A stretch of DNA of 64,000 bases. Source: Acinetobacter sp. S54. Its GTDB lineage: Bacteria > Pseudomonadota > Gammaproteobacteria > Pseudomonadales > Moraxellaceae. The stretch is from contig NZ_JACVUI010000005.1 in assembly GCF_016624945.1 (NCBI RefSeq), positions 143,146-207,145 of the forward strand, read 5' to 3'. This document shows positions 36,084-46,503 of the stretch, in pieces. Under the pieces are notes generated by a model. The model ran no database searches. It saw nothing but the letters and a program-made list of their open reading frames with translations, and was not told the DNA's origin. Both the position numbers and the translations under genes were made by a program. Every line of letters starts with the position of its first letter. Positions within the stretch are counted from its first letter, which is position 1.

Positions 36084-36989
36084 ATGTCGCATATTCTGCT
36101 TGCATTGTTTCCCTTAATTGCTTTAATTGCGACGGGTTACTTATTTAAAAAACACCACTTTTTAAGTGAAGGATTTTGGAATGGCGCTGAGAAATTAAAT
36201 TATTACCTTTTATTTCCAGCTTTACTCTTTCACACCTTGGCTACAGCAAACATCGACTCGCATAGTCTAAAAACAGTAATTGCCGCTATGTTTATGGTGC
36301 TTTTCATCATCACATGTGCGCTTTATATCTTACGTTTTGTAAAGAGGATACCGCCTGCACGGTTTGGTGTGCATGTGCAAAGTATTGTTCGATTTAATAC
36401 TTATATTGGATTGGCTTTAGTTGCGGCACTTTATCAAAAAGAAGGCATGGCGATTCTGGCTATTTTACTGGCAGTCTGTGTGCCTGTCGTCAATATCATT
36501 TCTGTGCTTGCCTTGACGCCTTCAGAACATATGTCGGTTAAGCCTGTTATGGTTGCTCTGATTAAAAATCCTTTAATTCTATCCTGCATTTTGGGTGGTT
36601 TGGTCAATGCATTGCATGTTCCTGTTTGGGAAGGTTTAATGAATTTACTTAAGCTATTTTCAGCATCGAGTTTACCATTAGGATTGCTCTGTGTTGGAGC
36701 TGCCTTGCAGTTTAAGGAGATGAAAAAGGATGTTCCTGTTTTAATTTTGGATACTTTTGCTCGATTACTATTGATGCCGGCATTGGCTTATTTTGTTTGT
36801 TTGCATTTGGAGCTTTCAAAGTTAGAAAGTCAGATTACTGTAATCTTTTTTGCGTTACCCACAGCCTCTGCTGCATATATTCTGACGAAGGTGTTAAAAG
36901 GTGACAGTCAGCTTATGGCCGCGGTGATAAGTTTTCAGACTTTATGCGCTGCGGTGACTTTACCGTTAGTTATTTGGTGGGCGGGGTGA
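36084..36989 (+). CDS. AEC (auxin efflux carrier) family transporter
   Basis: The 301-residue protein has about 10 membrane helices in the 5+5 pattern of the AEC family (start LALFPLIALIATGYLFKKHHFLSEGFWNGAEKLNYYLLFPALLFHTLA). Bacterial members move organic acids such as malate or malonate; the substrate cannot be told here. It is complete and of normal length. It converges on valS, with a strong palindromic hairpin between them. Confidence 0.8.
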   Translation: MSHILLALFPLIALIATGYLFKKHHFLSEGFWNGAEKLNYYLLFPALLFHTLATANIDSHSLKTVIAAMFMVLFIITCALYILRFVKRIPPARFGVHVQSIVRFNTYIGLALVAALYQKEGMAILAILLAVCVPVVNIISVLALTPSEHMSVKPVMVALIKNPLILSCILGGLVNALHVPVWEGLMNLLKLFSASSLPLGLLCVGAALQFKEMKKDVPVLILDTFARLLLMPALAYFVCLHLELSKLESQITVIFFALPTASAAYILTKVLKGDSQLMAAVISFQTLCAAVTLPLVIWWAG

Positions 36990-37087
36990 TTTTATTTAAT
37001 TATTCAAACCACTTATTGAGTCTAATATTTTTAATATTTCGAGTAATGAGCGTTAAATCTTAGAGTATGGCAATTGTGACCATATGA

Positions 37088-37123
37088 CAGTATAAAGGGC
37101 TGAATATTCAGCCCTTTATACTG
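37088..37123 (-). terminator. 36-base palindromic hairpin after valS
   Basis: CAGTATAAAGGGCTGA and TCAGCCCTTTATACTG form a perfect 16-bp stem around ATAT. It lies 17 bases after the valS stop, between convergent genes. No T-run follows, so it may protect transcript ends as well as stop transcription. Confidence 0.65.
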
Positions 37124-37140
37124 CAGGTTAAATTTAAAGA

Positions 37141-40044
37141 TTAAAGCGCAGCGATCTGCTCCATACTCGCTTTAATTTTAACTAACTGATCAGCACATTC
37201 AGCTAACTTCGCTTTTTCGCCTTCGACCACAGCTGCAGGTGCTTTTGCCACAAAACCTTCATTACCCAATTTATTGGCAATTTGATCATGCTGCTTTTGG
37301 ACTTTATCCAAGTCTTTTTGCAAGCGTCCAAGCTCTGCTTTCGGGTCAATCAAACCTTTCATAGGTACAAATACAGATGCATGGCCAATGACGCTAGAAG
37401 AGGAAAGTGGTGGTTCTTGATCTTTAGTCAAGAACTCAATACTTTCAACCTTTGCCAAGGCTTTAAATAAGGACTCAATACGCTCGATTTGAGTACGTTC
37501 TGCATCTGAAATATTTTGTAGTAAGACAGGCAACAGACGTGCATTACCCAAGCCCATTTCACCACGAATATTACGAACAGCACCAATCAAACCTTGCAAC
37601 CATTGCATATCGGCTTCAGCTTGTTCATTGATCTTGGCTGCTTCAGGCACAGGGTATTGTGCCGTCATAATCGTATCACCACCTTTACCAATCATTGGTG
37701 CAAGTGTTTGCCAGATTTCTTCAGTCAAATATGGCATTAATGGATGTGCCAGACGTAAAGATGCTTCCATTACTGCCAGAAGGACACGGCGAACTTCTGC
37801 TTTACGTTCGGTAGATACATCAGCATCATTGAGAACGGGTTTAGTGAGTTCAACATACCAGTCGCAGTATTCATTCCAGATAAAGTCATAAATGGTTTGG
37901 GCGGCAAGATCTAAACGATATGTTGCAAATGCTTGATGAACTGCTTGCTCAGCTTTTTGCAAACGACTCATAATCCACTGTTCAGGTAGTTCCCAAAGCT
38001 CTGGACGAGCTTCTTGAGCCACGGTTTGGCCTTCAACATTCATAAGAACGAAACGCGTTGCATTCCAGATCTTATTGCAGAAGTTACGGTAGCCTTCAAC
38101 ACGTTTCAAATCGAACTTAATGTCACGACCCGTATTGGCAAGCGCACAGAAAGTAAAGCGTACTGCATCTGTACCGTAGGCATTAATTCCTTCAGGAAAT
38201 TCCTTGCGAGTAGATTTTTCAATCTTTTCAGCTTGTTTGGGATTCATCAAGCCAAAAGTACGTTTAGCAACTAGACTTTCCAGGTCAATCCCATCAATCA
38301 AGTCTAAAGGATCAAGTACATTGCCTTTAGATTTTGACATTTTCTGGCCTTCACCGTCACGTACTAATCCATGAACATAGACGGTTTTGAAAGGAACTTG
38401 CGCAGTACCATCTTCATTCTTCATAAAGTGCATGGTCAGCATAATCATACGTGCGACCCAGAAGAAGATAATATCAAAACCAGTCACAAGAACATCAGTC
38501 GGGTGGAAGGTGTTTAAAAAATAATTTTCTTTATCCTTGGCTGTATCACCAGTCCAACCCAAGGTTGAGAATGTCCAAAGACCCGATGAAAACCAGGTGT
38601 CCAGAACATCTTCGTCCTGTTGTAAGGTCACATCGTCAGAAATATTATTTTTTGCACGTATTTCTTCTTCATTACGTCCCACGTAAATGTTGCCATCTAG
38701 ATCGTACCATGCAGGAATACGATGGCCCCACCAAAGCTGACGTGAAATACACCAGTCCTGAATATTGTTCATCCAAGCCATATACATATTGGTATATTGT
38801 TCGGGAACAAATTTAATGCGACCGTCCTGAACAGCTTCAATTGCAGGTTTGGCAAGAGGGGCAATTTTTACATACCATTGATCTGTCAATAATGGTTCAA
38901 CGATTACACCTGAACGGTCACCACGAGGTGCTTTCAAATCATAGGGTTGAATTTGCTCTAACCAGCCTTCGGTTTCTGCTTGTGCCACCAATTTTTTACG
39001 GGCAGCAAAACGCTCTAAACCAATATAGTCAGTCGGTGCAGCAATGGTTGCTGAAATCTGTTCACCAGCTTTGGCAATAAATTCAAAATCAGCCAAAATT
39101 TCAGCATTTTTATTGAAGATATTGATAATTGGCAGATCATGACGTTTGCCTAAGTCATAGTCATTAAAGTCATGTGCAGGTGTAATTTTAACACAGCCAG
39201 TACCAAAGTCCTTTTCGACATATTCGTCAGCTACAATTGGAACTAAACGGCCCGTAATTGGTAATACAATATTTTGACCGATGAGATGTTGATAGCGTTC
39301 ATCTTCAGGATGTACCGCAACTGCACTATCGCCTAACAATGTTTCAGGGCGCGTAGTCGCTACGACTAGATAGTCATTACCCTCTTGAGTTTTTAACGAT
39401 TTATCTTCAAAGAAATATTTGAAATGCCACAAAGAACCTTTTTCTTCAACTGATTCAACTTCCAGATCAGAGAGGGCCGTTTGTAATTTTGGATCCCAGT
39501 TCACCAAACGTTTACCACGATAAATTAAGCCTTGTTCATGAAGTTGAACAAAGACTTCCTTCACTGCATTGGATAAACCTTCATCCATGGTAAAACGTTC
39601 ACGTGACCAGTCTACCGATGAACCCAAACGACGAATTTGTTTAGTAATGGTGCCACCAGATTGTTCTTTCCATTCCCAAACTTTTTCAATAAATTGCTCG
39701 CGGCCTAAGTCATGGCGACTCACATCCTGTGCAGCCAATTGACGTTCAACCACCATTTGTGTAGCGATACCCGCATGATCTGTTCCAGGTTGCCACAAGG
39801 TATTTTTACCCATCATACGGTTGTAGCGGGTGAGGGCATCCATAATGGTATTATTAAAACCATGCCCCATATGCAAGCTACCTGTCACATTTGGAGGTGG
39901 AATCATGATACAGAATGATTCCCCCTGACCAGATGGCTTAAAGTAACCTTGCTGTTCCCAAGTTTGATACCATTTTTTTTCGATCTCAGTTGGATCGTAA
40001 GTGGTCGCAATGTTTTGAGCAGATTGAGCGTTTGCGTCAGACAT
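37141..40044 (-). CDS. valS: Valyl-tRNA synthetase
   Basis: The class I synthetase charges tRNA-Val and edits misactivated Thr. The 967-residue length is normal. The HIGH-type motif is HMGH at 58-61 ([14 protein letters not shown]) and KMSKS is at 568-572. The CP1 editing domain lies in the first half ([15 protein letters not shown]), as does [16 protein letters not shown]. The C-terminal 70 residues form the usual coiled-coil arm ([18 protein letters not shown]). Transcribed alone, with the hairpin above as its end. Confidence 0.97.
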   Translation of the reverse strand: MSDANAQSAQNIATTYDPTEIEKKWYQTWEQQGYFKPSGQGESFCIMIPPPNVTGSLHMGHGFNNTIMDALTRYNRMMGKNTLWQPGTDHAGIATQMVVERQLAAQDVSRHDLGREQFIEKVWEWKEQSGGTITKQIRRLGSSVDWSRERFTMDEGLSNAVKEVFVQLHEQGLIYRGKRLVNWDPKLQTALSDLEVESVEEKGSLWHFKYFFEDKSLKTQEGNDYLVVATTRPETLLGDSAVAVHPEDERYQHLIGQNIVLPITGRLVPIVADEYVEKDFGTGCVKITPAHDFNDYDLGKRHDLPIINIFNKNAEILADFEFIAKAGEQISATIAAPTDYIGLERFAARKKLVAQAETEGWLEQIQPYDLKAPRGDRSGVIVEPLLTDQWYVKIAPLAKPAIEAVQDGRIKFVPEQYTNMYMAWMNNIQDWCISRQLWWGHRIPAWYDLDGNIYVGRNEEEIRAKNNISDDVTLQQDEDVLDTWFSSGLWTFSTLGWTGDTAKDKENYFLNTFHPTDVLVTGFDIIFFWVARMIMLTMHFMKNEDGTAQVPFKTVYVHGLVRDGEGQKMSKSKGNVLDPLDLIDGIDLESLVAKRTFGLMNPKQAEKIEKSTRKEFPEGINAYGTDAVRFTFCALANTGRDIKFDLKRVEGYRNFCNKIWNATRFVLMNVEGQTVAQEARPELWELPEQWIMSRLQKAEQAVHQAFATYRLDLAAQTIYDFIWNEYCDWYVELTKPVLNDADVSTERKAEVRRVLLAVMEASLRLAHPLMPYLTEEIWQTLAPMIGKGGDTIMTAQYPVPEAAKINEQAEADMQWLQGLIGAVRNIRGEMGLGNARLLPVLLQNISDAERTQIERIESLFKALAKVESIEFLTKDQEPPLSSSSVIGHASVFVPMKGLIDPKAELGRLQKDLDKVQKQHDQIANKLGNEGFVAKAPAAVVEGEKAKLAECADQLVKIKASMEQIAAL

Positions 40045-40291
40045 AATTTAAAAGTCAAAAGAGAATAAAAAATTGTATCTATTGTAGCAAAAAAACAATG
40101 AAAATGGCGCGTTGCGATCAGATTGGCTTAGCGAAGAAAATTGTTATTTATTTTGATTGTAAAGTGGTCTGCTGAGTCAGTAAAAAAGTTTATGTTTTGA
40201 CCGAAAGTTGTTAAATTTATATCAGATAGTCATTTAACTACTCTACAAAAATAAGCTATAGAAGACGAGTTAGGAATTTAAGGATGATGCA

Positions 40292-40972
40292 ATGGGATAT
40301 GCAGTCTTTTTAAAAATTAATGAAGCGACACATGGTCGTTTTGAAAACATTAGGACACAGTTGAATTTGGGTGCAGAACAAAGTCAGTCTAAGGCATTGG
40401 GGAGCGTTTTATCTGAGATTGCCTGTGAAATTATTGAACAGGTTTTTGCTGAATTATTGCATCAACAAAAACAAAAAAATGATGCACATGCACAGAAACA
40501 TGCAGCAGAATCGGAAAAAGTGATTCAGCAAATTTTAGACACCATGCGTAAATATATGCCATGGTCTGTTTCTTTTTTTAGTAACGAACGTTTGACCCCT
40601 TTAGTGAATTACTTTTCAGACTTATTAAATGAACATAATCGACAGATTTATGTACGCTATGAACTAGATCCTATTTTAGTTCAAGAAGCTTTTGCACATA
40701 TTGAAAAAGTGCGTGCAGGGCAAATGAGCTATGTTCCTAAGGCATTTCATGTACTCACGCAAATTGTAGATGAAGGCGTAACCAGCCTCATTCGCAAGCC
40801 TAAAAAACTCCTCAAGTTTAATATGGTCGTCGATAAAACCTTAAATGGGGTAATTAATATGACGACACATTTGGGATATAAACGGCTTGAGAAACTGGGT
40901 GAAAAAATTGATTCTGCGACAGCAAATGAATATATTGAACACTTTCTAATTTTTATGCAAAAAGAAGCGTGA
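40292..40972 (+). CDS. Conserved hypothetical protein
   Basis: The 226-residue protein is largely helical, with no signal peptide or membrane segment. A polar Gln/Lys/His-rich helix (LLHQQKQKNDAHAQKHAAESEK, about 58-78) resembles a coiled coil. I do not recognise a family. It lies 25 bases before the short-chain dehydrogenase gene and is probably cotranscribed with it. The frame is long and intact with codon use like its neighbours, so it is surely a gene. Confidence 0.75.
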   Translation: MGYAVFLKINEATHGRFENIRTQLNLGAEQSQSKALGSVLSEIACEIIEQVFAELLHQQKQKNDAHAQKHAAESEKVIQQILDTMRKYMPWSVSFFSNERLTPLVNYFSDLLNEHNRQIYVRYELDPILVQEAFAHIEKVRAGQMSYVPKAFHVLTQIVDEGVTSLIRKPKKLLKFNMVVDKTLNGVINMTTHLGYKRLEKLGEKIDSATANEYIEHFLIFMQKEA

Positions 40973-40997
40973 TCGAATCATTGATAAGGGAATAAAT

Positions 40998-41804
40998 ATG
41001 GCGAAGCTAACAACACTTGAAAATAAAATCGTCTGGATTACTGGGGCATCATCGGGTTTAGGTAAGGCTTTGGCAAGAGAATGTGCATTACAGGGTGCAC
41101 AAGTGGTTTTGACGGCACGTCGATACGATGAACTGGAAAATGTGAGAATTGGTTTATTTAAACCTGAACGACATATTTCAATTGCTGCTGATATTACTGA
41201 TGAATCTCAAATCCGGCATGCTTATGTACAAGTACTCGAAGAAAAAGGAAAAATTGACTGGTTGATTAACAATGCAGGATTAAGTCAGCGCGCATTAATT
41301 CAGGATACAACCATGCAAACTGAACGCGCGATTATGGAAATTGATTATTTTTCACAGGTCTATCTTACCAAAATTGTGCTTCCAACATTTATTCAGCAAA
41401 AATCTGGTCGTATTGCTTTTGTTTCGAGTGTTGCAGGACTATTAGGTACTCAGTATCGTGCAAGTTATTCAGCGGCCAAAGCAGCCATTCATATGTGGGC
41501 AAACAGCCTACGTGCTGAAATTGCCCAATTTGGTGTGGGCGTTTCGGTTATTTTTCCAGGCTTTGTGAAAACCAATGTTTCCTTTAATGCCCTGAACGGT
41601 GAAGGTAAGCCACAGGGGCATCAGGATGACGCGATTGAAAATGGTTTGGAAGCAGATGTGTTTGCTCAGGAAGTCGTAAAGGCACTGATGCAAGAAGAAG
41701 AATATATTGTAGTTGGGGGAGCAAAAGAGAAATTAGGAGTGTTGGTTTCTCGATTAGCACCAAGCTTGCTTTATAAAATGATTCGTAAGATGAAAGTTAA
41801 ATAA
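40998..41804 (+). CDS. Short-chain dehydrogenase/reductase
   Basis: The 268-residue SDR enzyme has the nucleotide-binding TGASSGLG motif (15-22), NNAGLS, a catalytic Ser in VSSVAG and the YSAAK Tyr-Lys pair. A basic residue after the second strand (ARRYDE) suggests NADPH. The C-terminal hydrophobic/basic tail (LLYKMIRKMKVK) may touch the membrane, as in DHRS7-like members. Substrate is unknown. It is paired with the preceding hypothetical gene and followed by a bidirectional terminator. Confidence 0.82.
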   Translation: MAKLTTLENKIVWITGASSGLGKALARECALQGAQVVLTARRYDELENVRIGLFKPERHISIAADITDESQIRHAYVQVLEEKGKIDWLINNAGLSQRALIQDTTMQTERAIMEIDYFSQVYLTKIVLPTFIQQKSGRIAFVSSVAGLLGTQYRASYSAAKAAIHMWANSLRAEIAQFGVGVSVIFPGFVKTNVSFNALNGEGKPQGHQDDAIENGLEADVFAQEVVKALMQEEEYIVVGGAKEKLGVLVSRLAPSLLYKMIRKMKVK

Positions 41805-41823
41805 ACGTATAATTGTTCATCAT

Positions 41824-41849
41824 AAAAAGTCCACCGAAGTGGACTTTTT
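41824..41849. terminator. Bidirectional terminator between SDR gene and adeK
   Basis: AAAAAGTCCAC and GTGGACTTTTT pair perfectly around CGAA, with A and T runs on both sides. It serves both convergent units. Confidence 0.92.
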
Positions 41850-41860
41850 AATTTTAGAGA

Positions 41861-43315
41861 TTACTGTTTTTTCAGGTCAGCACTAGATGGCTGATGCACT
41901 ACGGTATCGGTAGAATTCTCTTTTAAACCGCCACCTAAAGTTTTGTACAATTCAATTTGGTTGTTCAAATTGGCTTGTTCAAGTAACAATAAACCTTGTT
42001 CTGCTGAGTAAGATGAACGTTGGGCATCCAATACAGTCAGATAGTTATCGATACCCGCACGGAAACGAGCATTAGATAAGTTATATGTAGTATTGGTGGC
42101 TTCTACCAGACGACGTTGCGCAGAGATGCGGTCTCCAATATTGGCACGCGTTGCTAAAGCATCGTTAACTTCACGGAATGCAGACTGAATTGATTTTTCA
42201 TAATCAGACAATGCAATTTTCTGGTCAGTTTCAGAAATCTTGATGTTAGCGCGTCGAGTGCCCCAGTCAAAGATTGGAAGATCAATGCTTGGTCCAATTG
42301 ACCATGCACCTGAACCGCCTTTAAACAAATCACTTAATTCAGCCGAAGCATAACCTGCTGAACCCGTCAGGCTAATCGTTGGGAATAATGCGGCTTTTGC
42401 TGCTCCAATATTGGCACCAGCGGCGCTCAATTGATACTCTGCAGATTTTACGTCTGGACGATTATTCAACAAGTCACTTGGTAAACCTGTAGCAAATACA
42501 TTTTGACGTGTAACAGATTTAACAGGCTGATTTGGAAGTAAGTTCTGCGGAACAGCTTGACCCACTAACAGATTTAACAGGTTTTGTGCCTGTGCAATCT
42601 GGGTCTTGTAATTCGCGACATCATTACGGGCTGTTTCAACAGAAATCTGGGCCTGACGTAAAGGTACTTCACTATCAATACCAACATCAAAACGTCTTTT
42701 GTTCAGGTTATATGAGTCAAGTTGTGCTTTAAGGGTTTGATCAGCTAATTTTAAATTCGCACTAGCGAAAGAGTAGCTTAACCATGCCTGAGCAACTTGA
42801 CTGACCAGACTAATTTGTGTGGCATCACGCGCACTTTGAGTCGACAGATAATTATCTAGCGCAGCATCTTTTAGACTACGCACACGTCCCCAGAAATCCA
42901 ACTCATAAGAGGTTACACCTAATCCGACTTGAAAAGTTGAATAAGGATTATTTGGATCACGGCTAGGCGTTACCTGACGAATCGCACTACCACTTGCACC
43001 AATAGTAGGTAACTGATTATTTTCAGTAATCTGATATTGTTGCTGTGCACGTTGAATATTCAAAGTAGCAGTACGCAAGTCACGGTTATTATCTAGAGCC
43101 AACTCAATCACTTGCAATAAGCGAGGGTCAGAGAAAAAGTCTTTGTAGCCTTGTTCTGCAATAGATGTACCTGAAGCACCATAACTATAGCTTTCAGGAA
43201 TATCGGCTTTGGTAACTGGTTCTGGGCCACGCATGCTTTGACAAGCTGTCAAAGCAAGCGCAAGTGCAGATACCGCAATGCTACGACCCGAAATAGACCA
43301 TACTTTTTGCATCAC
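41861..43315 (-). CDS. adeK: Outer-membrane channel of the AdeIJK efflux pump
   Basis: The 484-residue TolC/OprM-type lipoprotein has lipobox LTAC (Cys at about 25) and two RND outer-membrane-factor repeats (about 60-255 and 270-465). The length equals that of A. baumannii AdeK. It forms the trimeric outer-membrane duct of the tripartite pump. Its ATG overlaps the adeJ stop by four bases, so the two are translationally coupled. It ends the operon at a strong terminator. Confidence 0.93.
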   Translation of the reverse strand: MMQKVWSISGRSIAVSALALALTACQSMRGPEPVTKADIPESYSYGASGTSIAEQGYKDFFSDPRLLQVIELALDNNRDLRTATLNIQRAQQQYQITENNQLPTIGASGSAIRQVTPSRDPNNPYSTFQVGLGVTSYELDFWGRVRSLKDAALDNYLSTQSARDATQISLVSQVAQAWLSYSFASANLKLADQTLKAQLDSYNLNKRRFDVGIDSEVPLRQAQISVETARNDVANYKTQIAQAQNLLNLLVGQAVPQNLLPNQPVKSVTRQNVFATGLPSDLLNNRPDVKSAEYQLSAAGANIGAAKAALFPTISLTGSAGYASAELSDLFKGGSGAWSIGPSIDLPIFDWGTRRANIKISETDQKIALSDYEKSIQSAFREVNDALATRANIGDRISAQRRLVEATNTTYNLSNARFRAGIDNYLTVLDAQRSSYSAEQGLLLLEQANLNNQIELYKTLGGGLKENSTDTVVHQPSSADLKKQ

Positions 43316-46300
43316 GATGTTTGCTCCTGATTATTTGGGGTTTTTGGTTTGTACTTAAAGATACTACGAATCCATACATAAAATACAGGGATAAAGAAAA
43401 TACCTAAAAGTGTTGAACTGAGTACGCCACCTAGTACACCAAAACCTACTGAGTGCTGGCTTCCTGCACCCGCACCCGAAGAGATGGCAAGTGGTAGAAC
43501 ACCGAAACCGAAGGCAAGGGTAGTCATGATGATTGGGCGTAAACGCATTTTGGCTGCATGCATAGTTGCTGCAAACAATTCCTCGCCTTTTTCCTGTAAC
43601 TCTTTAGCAAATTCAACAATTAGAATCGCATTCTTTGCAGATAGACCAATCACCGCAATGATAGCCACCCTAAAGTAGATGTTATTGGAAAGGTTGGGAT
43701 TGTGCAGAATGTGGAATCCAAAGTAGGTCAATAATACTGCACCTAAAACGCCTAATGGCACCACCAACATAACAGAAAACGGAATTGACCAGCTTTCATA
43801 CAGTGCTGCAAGGCAGAGGAATACAATGAGCAATGAAAGCACATATAAAGCTGTACCTGATTGTCCAGAATCTCTTTCTTCTAATGAAAGTCCTGTCCAT
43901 TCATGGTCAAATCCAGAAAGTCCCATCGACGGAAGTTTCTGCATGATATCTTCCATAGCCTGCATAGCTTCGCCTGAGCTTACGCCCGTTGCTGGTGACC
44001 CCTGAATGTTTACAGATGATACGCCATTATAACGTTCCAGACGTGGTGAACCATACGTCCAGTGACCCGTGGTAAAGGCTGAGAATGGGACCATCGTACC
44101 CGCACTGTTTCTTACATACCATTTGTCTAGATCTTCTGGCATCATCCGTGCGGCAGCTTCACCTTGCAAATAAACTTTTTTGATACGACCACGATCAATA
44201 AAGTCATTTACATAGCTACTACCCCAAGCAATACTCATCGTATTGTTGATATCTGCCAGACTAACGCCCATCGCACCAGCTTTCGCTTGATCGATTTCAA
44301 TCTGGTACTGAGGTGTATCTTCCATACCATTTGGACGTACAGCCATCAGACGTTTATCTTGAGATGCAAGACCAAGAATAGTATTACGTGCCTGAATAAG
44401 TTTCTGGTGACCTTGACCATCCACATCTTTTAAGATGAAGTCAAAACCTTGACTTACTCCAAGCTCAGGCATAGCGGGAAGCTGAAGCGGGAAGATCATC
44501 GATGCATCTTGTACCATACCATTCAAACGCATAGCTCGACCAATAATAGAGCCAACTTGAGTATCGTCAGAAGTTCGTTCCGACCAGTCTTTAAGTCGTA
44601 CAAAAGCCAGACCTTGGTTTTGTCCTTGACCTGTAAACGAGAATCCAGAAACTGTAAAAATAGAGGCAACGCTTTTCTCTTCTTGTTTTAAGAAGTAGTC
44701 AGTCACTTTATCCAGTGTTTGGTCTGTTCTTTCTAAAGATGCATTTGGTGGTAATTGAATTAACGTCATGACCACACCCTGATCTTCATCAGGTAGGAAC
44801 GAAGTTGGTAAATTACGGAAGATTAGAACAAATATCGCAATAATGATGACATAAAATATTCCAGAGAATATTTTATGGTGTGTCATACGGTCTACACCAT
44901 TTTGATATTTACCAGAAATTTTGTCAAAACTACTATTAAACCATCTAAAGAAGCGCGCAAAGATATTGTTGCTTTGCTCTTTATTCGGATCATGTTGTTT
45001 CAGGAATGTTGCACACAGGGCCGGGGTAAAGGTCAGCGCAATGATCAAAGATAAGATCATGGCTGTTACGAGTGTAATCGAGAATTGTCGATAAATAACC
45101 CCAGTGGTACCTCCAAAAAATGCCATAGGTACGAACACCGCAGTCAGAACACTGGTAATACCGATCAGGGCACCTGAAATCTGCTGCATGGATTTTTCGG
45201 TTGCAGGAATAGGTTCGAGATGCTCCTCTTGCATAATCCGTTCGACGTTTTCTACGACGACAATGGCATCATCCACCAGTAGACCAATTGCGAGAACCAT
45301 CGCAAACATGGTCAAGGTGTTAATACTAAATCCAAACAGATTGATCACTGCAAAAGTTCCAAGAACCACGACTGGAACTGCAAGAGTTGGAATAATCGTC
45401 GCACGCCAGTTCTGCAAGAACAGGAACATCACGATAAATACCAATACTACCGCTTCGATTAAAGTATGAACCACGTTTTCAATCGATAATTTAACGAATG
45501 GTGTGGTATCGAAAGCAATTTCGTCTTTAAATCCTGCTGGATAGTTGGGACGAAGCTTGTCTAATGCTGCCTGTACATTGTTGGCAGTATCTAGGGCATT
45601 GGCACCCGTAGAAAGACGGATGGCAATACCACCTGCTTCTTTACCATTATATTTTGAATTGAACTGATAGTTTTCCGAACCTAGCTCAACTCGAGCAACA
45701 TCACCTAAGCGAACCTGAGCACCCGACGTAGTATTCTTAAGGAAAATATTACGGAATTGCTCTGGTGTTTGTAATAGGCTTTGAGCATTAATGGTTGCAT
45801 TGATGGCTTGGCCTTGTACAGCAGGTGCACCACCGACCTGACCCACCGCAACTTGAGCATTTTGCGCTTGAATCGCGTTAGATACATCAACAGGAGTCAA
45901 TTGGTAAGTATTTAGCTTTGCAGGGTCAAGCCATACGCGCATTGAATACTGACCACCAAAGACCTGTACTTCACCTACACCCGGAACACGACTTAAAGGA
46001 TCCTTAATGTTGGCATTAATATAGTCTTTGATGTCTGCACCAGATAATGAACCATCTGGCGAGTAGAAAGAAATAACCTGTAAGAAACTGGCACCAGATT
46101 TCTTAATAGTAATCCCTTGACGCTGTACAACTTCAGGTAAAGATGCTGTCGCAGTTTGCAGCTTATTTTGTACCTGTACTTGCGCGATGTTGGCATCTAC
46201 ACCCTGATTGAAGTTAACATCAATTGCAACGCTACCATTCGATAAGCTTTGTGAACTGATATAACGCAACCCATCCAGACCATTAAGCTGTTGCTCAATT

Positions 46301-46491
46301 ACCTGAGTTACTGAGTTTTCAATCGTTTCAGCAGACGCACCAGGATAAGACGCCGAAATCGAAATTTTAGGCGGTGCAATCGTTGGATACTGTGAAATTG
46401 GCATTTTTGTTAGCGTGATAATCCCCGCCAACATAATCACCAACGCGATCACCCATGCAAAGATGGGACGATGAATAAAAAATTGAGCCAT
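43312..46491 (-). CDS. adeJ: RND multidrug efflux transporter AdeJ
   Basis: A 1,059-residue HAE1-type RND pump with 12 membrane helices and two large periplasmic loops. The N-terminus AQFFIHRPIFAWVIALVIML is typical, and the proton-relay Asp pair lies in AIGLLVDDAIVVVENVERIM. Substrates in A. baumannii include beta-lactams, chloramphenicol, tetracyclines, fluoroquinolones and novobiocin (family knowledge). Length and neighbours match adeIJK rather than adeABC or adeFGH. It lies 12 bases after adeI and overlaps adeK. Confidence 0.94.
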   Translation of the reverse strand: MAQFFIHRPIFAWVIALVIMLAGIITLTKMPISQYPTIAPPKISISASYPGASAETIENSVTQVIEQQLNGLDGLRYISSQSLSNGSVAIDVNFNQGVDANIAQVQVQNKLQTATASLPEVVQRQGITIKKSGASFLQVISFYSPDGSLSGADIKDYINANIKDPLSRVPGVGEVQVFGGQYSMRVWLDPAKLNTYQLTPVDVSNAIQAQNAQVAVGQVGGAPAVQGQAINATINAQSLLQTPEQFRNIFLKNTTSGAQVRLGDVARVELGSENYQFNSKYNGKEAGGIAIRLSTGANALDTANNVQAALDKLRPNYPAGFKDEIAFDTTPFVKLSIENVVHTLIEAVVLVFIVMFLFLQNWRATIIPTLAVPVVVLGTFAVINLFGFSINTLTMFAMVLAIGLLVDDAIVVVENVERIMQEEHLEPIPATEKSMQQISGALIGITSVLTAVFVPMAFFGGTTGVIYRQFSITLVTAMILSLIIALTFTPALCATFLKQHDPNKEQSNNIFARFFRWFNSSFDKISGKYQNGVDRMTHHKIFSGIFYVIIIAIFVLIFRNLPTSFLPDEDQGVVMTLIQLPPNASLERTDQTLDKVTDYFLKQEEKSVASIFTVSGFSFTGQGQNQGLAFVRLKDWSERTSDDTQVGSIIGRAMRLNGMVQDASMIFPLQLPAMPELGVSQGFDFILKDVDGQGHQKLIQARNTILGLASQDKRLMAVRPNGMEDTPQYQIEIDQAKAGAMGVSLADINNTMSIAWGSSYVNDFIDRGRIKKVYLQGEAAARMMPEDLDKWYVRNSAGTMVPFSAFTTGHWTYGSPRLERYNGVSSVNIQGSPATGVSSGEAMQAMEDIMQKLPSMGLSGFDHEWTGLSLEERDSGQSGTALYVLSLLIVFLCLAALYESWSIPFSVMLVVPLGVLGAVLLTYFGFHILHNPNLSNNIYFRVAIIAVIGLSAKNAILIVEFAKELQEKGEELFAATMHAAKMRLRPIIMTTLAFGFGVLPLAISSGAGAGSQHSVGFGVLGGVLSSTLLGIFFIPVFYVWIRSIFKYKPKTPNNQEQTS

Positions 46492-46503
46492 TCAGTCTAC
46501 CCC

